Source: Chitinophagaceae bacterium
Lineage (GTDB): Bacteria > Bacteroidota > Bacteroidia > Chitinophagales > Chitinophagaceae
Assembly (NCBI GenBank): GCA_016720745.1
Contig: JADKKA010000019.1
Location: 372,001 to 436,000 of the forward strand
DNA length: 64,000 nucleotides
Direction: 5' to 3'
Shown here one piece after another: positions 60,084 through 64,000 of the stretch (its first letter is position 1; each line of letters opens with the position of its first letter). The notes beneath the pieces were generated by a model. That model was not told the DNA's origin and did not search any database. It worked only from the letters and a program-made list of their open reading frames with translations. Made by a program: the position numbers and the translations under genes.

Positions 60084-61091
60084 ATGCCACCGGATACCAC
60101 ATACCTGCCCGGAGCCCATCCGGCAACACTGGACCAGCCCGGGGTGGTTGATTCGGTGCAGTGGTATGACTCTGTGTGGCAGCACTCGGTACAGCAGCAT
60201 TTCGATTCTCTGGAAATGTCGTACCGGCTTTATGAGGATCAGCAGCGTCCCAATTATCCGCTACCGGAAGGAACCATGTTTTTGATCATGCTGATTATTT
60301 TATCCGTTTCAGCCTACCTGTATATCATCCGGCCTTCGCTGAGACAGCAGAAAAACAAACAGGTCATCAGACCCCGTACGCCAAGGGACAATACTGTTCA
60401 GGAAATTCAATTTGATCAGTGGCTGAGCCGCTATAATCCCTACTATCAGTCTTTGTCGTTCGACAACAAGCAACGCTTCGTCTACCGGGTTCAGCAATTC
60501 ATGTTGTCCAAAGAATTCCGATTCCATTCGATGGTAGCGGAGGATTATATTCCGGTACTGGTGAGTGCGGCAGCGGTGCAATTAACTTTTGGCCTGCGCA
60601 ATTACCGGCTGGATTATTTTGATGTCATCCATATCATGCGAAAAGAATATGTGCTCAATATTGATCAGGAAACATATTATGGGCATGTGAGTAAAAACGG
60701 GATTCATGTATCCTGGAAGAAGTTTATGGAAGGCTATGATGATTATAAGGACTGTGTGAACCTGGGTTTACATGAAATGGCGCATGCCCTGCAGTATGAT
60801 GCTTACCTGGGCTTTGAAGATCATCACGACCGGTATTTCAAAGAAAGATTGAATGAGTATGCTGCCGAAGGACGTCCGGTTTTCAGGGCAATGCGGCAGG
60901 GGATGAGTTATGTAATGGATGAATATGCCCTGGAGAATTTTGATGAGTTCTGGGCGGTATCAGTAGAAATGTTTTTTGAGAACCCGGCCACTTTTCGTGA
61001 AAAGCTACCTAATCTTTACCAGGAAATGTGTGAATTACTTAATCAGGATCCTGCAGAACCTGGCAGGCTACTCAATGCAGAACTGGCCTGA
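60084..61091 (+). CDS. Membrane-anchored MtfA-like zinc peptidase
   Basis: A 335-residue protein of the zincin (MtfA / Mlc titration factor A) family. A polar N-terminal segment (1-63) precedes one membrane helix (about 64-83, MFLIMLIILSVSAYLYII). The peptidase domain (about 105-320) has HVSWKKFMEGYDD, the metal motif H230-E231-M-A-H234 (HEMAHALQYD) and EFWAVSVEMFFENP with the distal glutamate. E. coli MtfA is soluble and lacks the N-terminal anchor. The gene is divergent from aspS; no target regulator is nearby. Confidence 0.85.
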   Translation: MPPDTTYLPGAHPATLDQPGVVDSVQWYDSVWQHSVQQHFDSLEMSYRLYEDQQRPNYPLPEGTMFLIMLIILSVSAYLYIIRPSLRQQKNKQVIRPRTPRDNTVQEIQFDQWLSRYNPYYQSLSFDNKQRFVYRVQQFMLSKEFRFHSMVAEDYIPVLVSAAAVQLTFGLRNYRLDYFDVIHIMRKEYVLNIDQETYYGHVSKNGIHVSWKKFMEGYDDYKDCVNLGLHEMAHALQYDAYLGFEDHHDRYFKERLNEYAAEGRPVFRAMRQGMSYVMDEYALENFDEFWAVSVEMFFENPATFREKLPNLYQEMCELLNQDPAEPGRLLNAELA

Positions 61092-61135
61092 TACCTGTAA
61101 GCATGTATCTTAAAATATTTAACGGAGAAAAATTA

Positions 61136-61543
61136 CTATGTCACCGGTTGCTGTGCTTTCATCTCCCGGGGCCTTTGGATGGTATAATAAAGTAACAGGA
61201 TCGCTGCACCGATCAGGAAGGGAATCAGCGCCAGGTGTTTTCCGGTGAAATTTCGCCACACAACAGCTTCATCAAATCCAAAGAATTCGCTGATCATCCA
61301 ATATCCGTTGGCACAGATCCAGAAGGCAATGGCAAGGTTATGCGCCAGCTCTGCCCTGATATGCCGGGTACGCCAGGCAATGATGATGGCAATGCTCAGG
61401 GTGGGAATGAACATGGCGATGCCCAATTCTTTCCAGATCATACACCAGCTGATATCTTTTATCAGCCAGAATACGATATGCATATTCTCCATTCTTCGGA
61501 ATCGGGCCGGGATGATATATTGGGATTCGGTTTGGGCTGACAT
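61136..61543 (-). CDS. Polytopic membrane protein of unknown function
   Basis: A 135-residue protein with four predicted membrane segments (MHIVFWLIKDISWCMIW, GIAMFIPTLSIAIIIAW, LAHNLAIAFWICANGYWMI and LIPFLIGAAILLLYYTI). It has a conserved-looking KDISWCMIWKELG and EFFGFDEAVVW, but I recognise no named family. It lies 60 bp downstream of the FAD oxidoreductase gene on the same strand and may share its transcript. Confidence 0.65.
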   Translation of the reverse strand: MSAQTESQYIIPARFRRMENMHIVFWLIKDISWCMIWKELGIAMFIPTLSIAIIIAWRTRHIRAELAHNLAIAFWICANGYWMISEFFGFDEAVVWRNFTGKHLALIPFLIGAAILLLYYTIQRPREMKAQQPVT

Positions 61544-61603
61544 ATACTTATTTGTTTCCCGGAAGATATTATTTTGAAATGATATGGCAAATGTGCGGAT
61601 CGC

Positions 61604-62665
61604 TCAGGGTCTTTGTAAAATCCTGGCAAAACGGCTGATATCAGCAGCCGTATCAATCGGTCTGCTGAGCAGGAGATGATTGGCCATTTCTCTGGCAAAA
61701 TAGGGGGCTAGAGAGCAGCCCTTGGTACCCATTCCATTCAGGATGCCTACTGCCGGAAACAATGGATGAAACCCCACAAATGGTCTTCTTTCCAGCGTAG
61801 CCGGACGAATGCCGGCAACATGTCCGGTTACCTCAAAAGGAATCTTTAACCACTGCTGCAGATTACGCAAGGTACTGTCTTTGAATAATGCGGTAGGTGC
61901 GGGGTTGTCAAACTCCCATTGATTGTTGGAACCAATCCACCAATGACCTTCTGCTGCTAAAGGCACGAGCGACAAACCTCTTTTGTAAATATGACTGGCT
62001 GGTAAACCGGGTATCTGCAGGGTGAGGGCTTCCCCTTTATTGGGAGCAAAAGGAAGATTCCGGAAAAAAGGGTTACTGCTCCCCACTGTTCCATCACAAA
62101 ATATTATGCGGGAAGCCCTGATATCCCGGTACCTGATTCCGTCGGGGGATACGGTTAAATCCGTATGATCAAATTCTTCTTCCCGGATTTGTTGCTGACG
62201 GATCAATGTATTCCTCCAGGCGGGCAATATATTTTCAAGATGTACCGTATAAACCGGCTGAATGGCGCCGAATCCAAAATCGTAATTGAAAAATTCCCGG
62301 TACTGATTTTCTTCGGCAGGGACAGATACATAATTGGCTTTTTCCTCCACTCTTTGCAGGAAGCTCAAACGCATTTGCGGGCTGGGGAAAAAGTCAATAA
62401 TATCTTTATGGGAAATGGCTTTTACTTGTAATGTATTTCCCATTGCAGTATATGCCTCCCATACAAAAGGCATGAGTTCATTGGCCATCCATACTTCCAC
62501 ATGCCGTCTGCCAGTAACCGGATTGATAATCCCAGCTGCCAGTCTGGAAGGGGCATTGGGGTTTTGCTGATCAATGATAAAAAAGGACCTGTTTTGCTGT
62601 TGCAGGAAATAGGAGAGCCAGGTGCCACTGATGCCCTGCCCAATGATCAGAAAATCAACTTGCAT
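61604..62665 (-). CDS. FAD-dependent oxidoreductase (DAO / glycine oxidase-like)
   Basis: Flavoprotein of 353 residues from ATG 62665. The N-terminal dinucleotide-binding loop is LIIGQGISGTWLSYFL, followed by RLAAGIINPVTGRRHVE. The C-terminal DAO-type region has GIRPATLERRPFVGFHPLFP and GILNGMGTKGCSLAPYFA, which binds the flavin. The fold is shared with glycine/D-amino acid oxidases and the MnmC oxidase domain. Substrate is not fixed. A -7 element ends 3 bp before the start. Confidence 0.85.
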   Translation of the reverse strand: MQVDFLIIGQGISGTWLSYFLQQQNRSFFIIDQQNPNAPSRLAAGIINPVTGRRHVEVWMANELMPFVWEAYTAMGNTLQVKAISHKDIIDFFPSPQMRLSFLQRVEEKANYVSVPAEENQYREFFNYDFGFGAIQPVYTVHLENILPAWRNTLIRQQQIREEEFDHTDLTVSPDGIRYRDIRASRIIFCDGTVGSSNPFFRNLPFAPNKGEALTLQIPGLPASHIYKRGLSLVPLAAEGHWWIGSNNQWEFDNPAPTALFKDSTLRNLQQWLKIPFEVTGHVAGIRPATLERRPFVGFHPLFPAVGILNGMGTKGCSLAPYFAREMANHLLLSRPIDTAADISRFARILQRP

Positions 62666-62668
62666 CTG

Positions 62669-62676
62669 CAAATGTA
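62669..62676 (-). promoter_or_regulatory. -7 element (TACATTTG) at the oxidoreductase start
   Basis: Exact TAnnTTTG match on the minus strand, 3 bp before ATG 62665. If used, it gives a near-leaderless message. Confidence 0.45.
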
Positions 62677-62757
62677 AAGGATCAGGTACAATGCAGCTTT
62701 CTTCCTGTCCGGTAAAGCTGCTGCTTATTGCCGGACAGAAAGAAATTGCTTTAGTTT

Positions 62758-64000
62758 TTACTCCACCGTAATCCTCACGCCCTCACTATGAGAGCTGAAT
62801 TCCGGTGCATACATACACTGGATACTGGTAATGCCATTGCTGAAATTACCGGTATGGGTGACGAAGAGCGGGTATTCGAAAACATAAGTGCCCTTGCGCA
62901 GGTAACTGAAAAAGAAATTGGTGCTGGCATCTTTTGTGCTTTCGTAATAACCCAGTCCGCCCTGCCATTTGTACTGGCTCAGTACATTCACCGGCTCGAG
63001 AGCAGAGGCCCGCATATCTTTCATGTGCACATATTCCATATCGCGGTCCACCCGCAGTTCCACCCTTACTTTTATTTTATCACCCACTTTTAAAACATCA
63101 CCATCATTCACCGGTGTGAGCACGGGTCCGCGGTCACTGTTTTTTTCGATGAACAATTTCTTCACGAGTTTTAAAGGAGTGGCAGCAGTCGTGATTTTAT
63201 CGAGGTCTTCAAAATACTGCCAGTACACAGCACCCCAGGTGGCACCGACCTCCCCCATGCCTCCTCCGGCATTGGGTGAACTCACCTGTACTTTGATATT
63301 ACCCATTTGCGGATCCACTTTGTTTCCGTCAATGGTTTGTTTGAAATATCCTGAACCGGCTTCCTGTTGCTGGGAACTGGATTTGATGCTGAGATTACCC
63401 AGTTTAATTTCAACCAGCGGCTCATTGGTCAAACTGCCAATAGCAGCAGGTCCTGTGCCTTGTAAAAGCAAAGCGTAACAAGCTTCTGCGGTGGCCTTGG
63501 TTGTTTTCCAGTTATTGGTTTGTTTGTTTTTCAGTAACCAGGTACGCAGGTCATCCACTGCTTTTTCATCTTTACCGGCTTCCTGGAATGCTTCAATCAG
63601 CAAAGCCTGTGTTTCGATAGGAGCCTGGTACCAGAACCAGCCGTTGGTCTGATCTTTCCAATACATGCCGAGCTCTTCATTAACAATTGCTGTTTCTTTT
63701 AATGATTTTAAGATAGCAGCCGTTGTTTTGGCATCATTGGTACGGTGCATGGCCAGACTGATCATACCCTGCATATACTTGCTCTGACCTACCCAGGTTT
63801 GCTGCGTTCTGCCACGGAAATAATCATAGGCTGTTTTAGACGCAGTGGCAATTGGATAATCAGGGAAGAAACTACGCATATACAGGTATTGGATAGTTGT
63901 ATATCCCGGCGTATAAGTTTTCAGACTGACTTTGTATTTGATCAGATCATCATAATCTTCCTTGATTTTACGATCAAGATAAGGGATGGCTTTCTGCAGG
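62758..64000 (-). CDS. Alpha-2-macroglobulin family protein, C-terminal part (partial)
   Basis: The frame stays open to the window edge, so this is the 3' part of a much larger gene. The visible 414 or so residues begin in a helical toroid region: YLDRKIKEDYDDLIKYK, TPGYTTIQYLYMRSFFPD, MYWKDQTNGWFWYQAPIETQ and TKATAEACYALLLQG. They end in the C-terminal receptor-like beta domain (VGDKIKVRVELRVDRDMEYV, YKWQGGLGYYESTKDASTNF). This matches bacterial alpha-2-macroglobulins of Bacteroidota, large envelope proteins thought to trap attacking proteases. The thioester region cannot be checked because it would be in the missing part. Confidence 0.85.
   Translation of the reverse strand, partial: LQKAIPYLDRKIKEDYDDLIKYKVSLKTYTPGYTTIQYLYMRSFFPDYPIATASKTAYDYFRGRTQQTWVGQSKYMQGMISLAMHRTNDAKTTAAILKSLKETAIVNEELGMYWKDQTNGWFWYQAPIETQALLIEAFQEAGKDEKAVDDLRTWLLKNKQTNNWKTTKATAEACYALLLQGTGPAAIGSLTNEPLVEIKLGNLSIKSSSQQQEAGSGYFKQTIDGNKVDPQMGNIKVQVSSPNAGGGMGEVGATWGAVYWQYFEDLDKITTAATPLKLVKKLFIEKNSDRGPVLTPVNDGDVLKVGDKIKVRVELRVDRDMEYVHMKDMRASALEPVNVLSQYKWQGGLGYYESTKDASTNFFFSYLRKGTYVFEYPLFVTHTGNFSNGITSIQCMYAPEFSSHSEGVRITVE

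Overview
The window is a chromosomal segment of a Bacteroidota bacterium, most likely from the family Chitinophagaceae. The family level is inferred from gene content; no rRNA gene is present to confirm it. Supporting features are SprA, a PorE-like TPR/propeller/OmpA protein, proteins with type IX secretion (T9SS) sorting domains of both types, a SusC/SusD/DUF1735 operon, the futalosine menaquinone genes mqnB and mqnD, and many upstream regions with the Bacteroidota -7 promoter motif TAnnTTTG. Genes are densely packed on both strands, and I see no tRNA, rRNA, phage or CRISPR.

Layout. 0-3.8 kb: a methyltransferase tail, a promoter-to-terminator unit on the minus strand in a long gap, a NarL-type response regulator, a frameshifted PabC-like gene and a photolyase. 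3.8-9.3 kb: a beta-barrel protein, mqnD/mqnB, two 6-pyruvoyl-tetrahydropterin synthase paralogues followed by folE, then fabD. 9.3-15.6 kb: a GNAT enzyme, a Cys/Met-metabolism PLP enzyme, a DinB protein, a vWA/T9SS protein, and a RAYT transposase flanked by its own palindromic repeats and running into fabH. 15.7-31 kb: ruvA, the giant sprA, small envelope proteins, an SDR, a T9SS-exported PKD protein, a hydrolase and lnt. 31-41 kb: tonB, guaB, a second T9SS type B protein, dprA, a PorE-like protein, queE and folD. 41-50 kb: a two-gene outer-membrane operon with a helix-hairpin-helix/barrel fusion, then susC-susD-DUF1735. 50-64 kb: DUF3467, radC, prs, rplY, pth, an FAH-family protein, a fused branched-chain 2-oxoacid dehydrogenase E1, a secreted caspase-like protein with chromo-barrel-like repeats, aspS, an MtfA-like peptidase, a membrane protein, a FAD oxidoreductase and part of an alpha-2-macroglobulin.

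Functional themes. Cell-surface export and gliding are represented by SprA, the PorE-like protein and three T9SS client proteins. Pterin, folate and 7-deazaguanine chemistry is represented by folE, two PTPS paralogues, queE and folD. Fatty acid initiation (fabD, fabH), lipoprotein maturation (lnt) and TonB-driven import (tonB, susCD) cover the envelope.

The least ordinary features are four. First, a RAYT/REP island whose repeats supply the stop codons of three genes, including the last residues of FabH. Second, a set of degenerate 7-bp (once 8-bp) intergenic repeat arrays with unrelated unit sequences, several of which touch a stop codon. Third, the secreted caspase-like protein with an EF-hand loop and chromo-barrel-like repeats. 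Fourth, the helix-hairpin-helix outer-membrane barrel operon.
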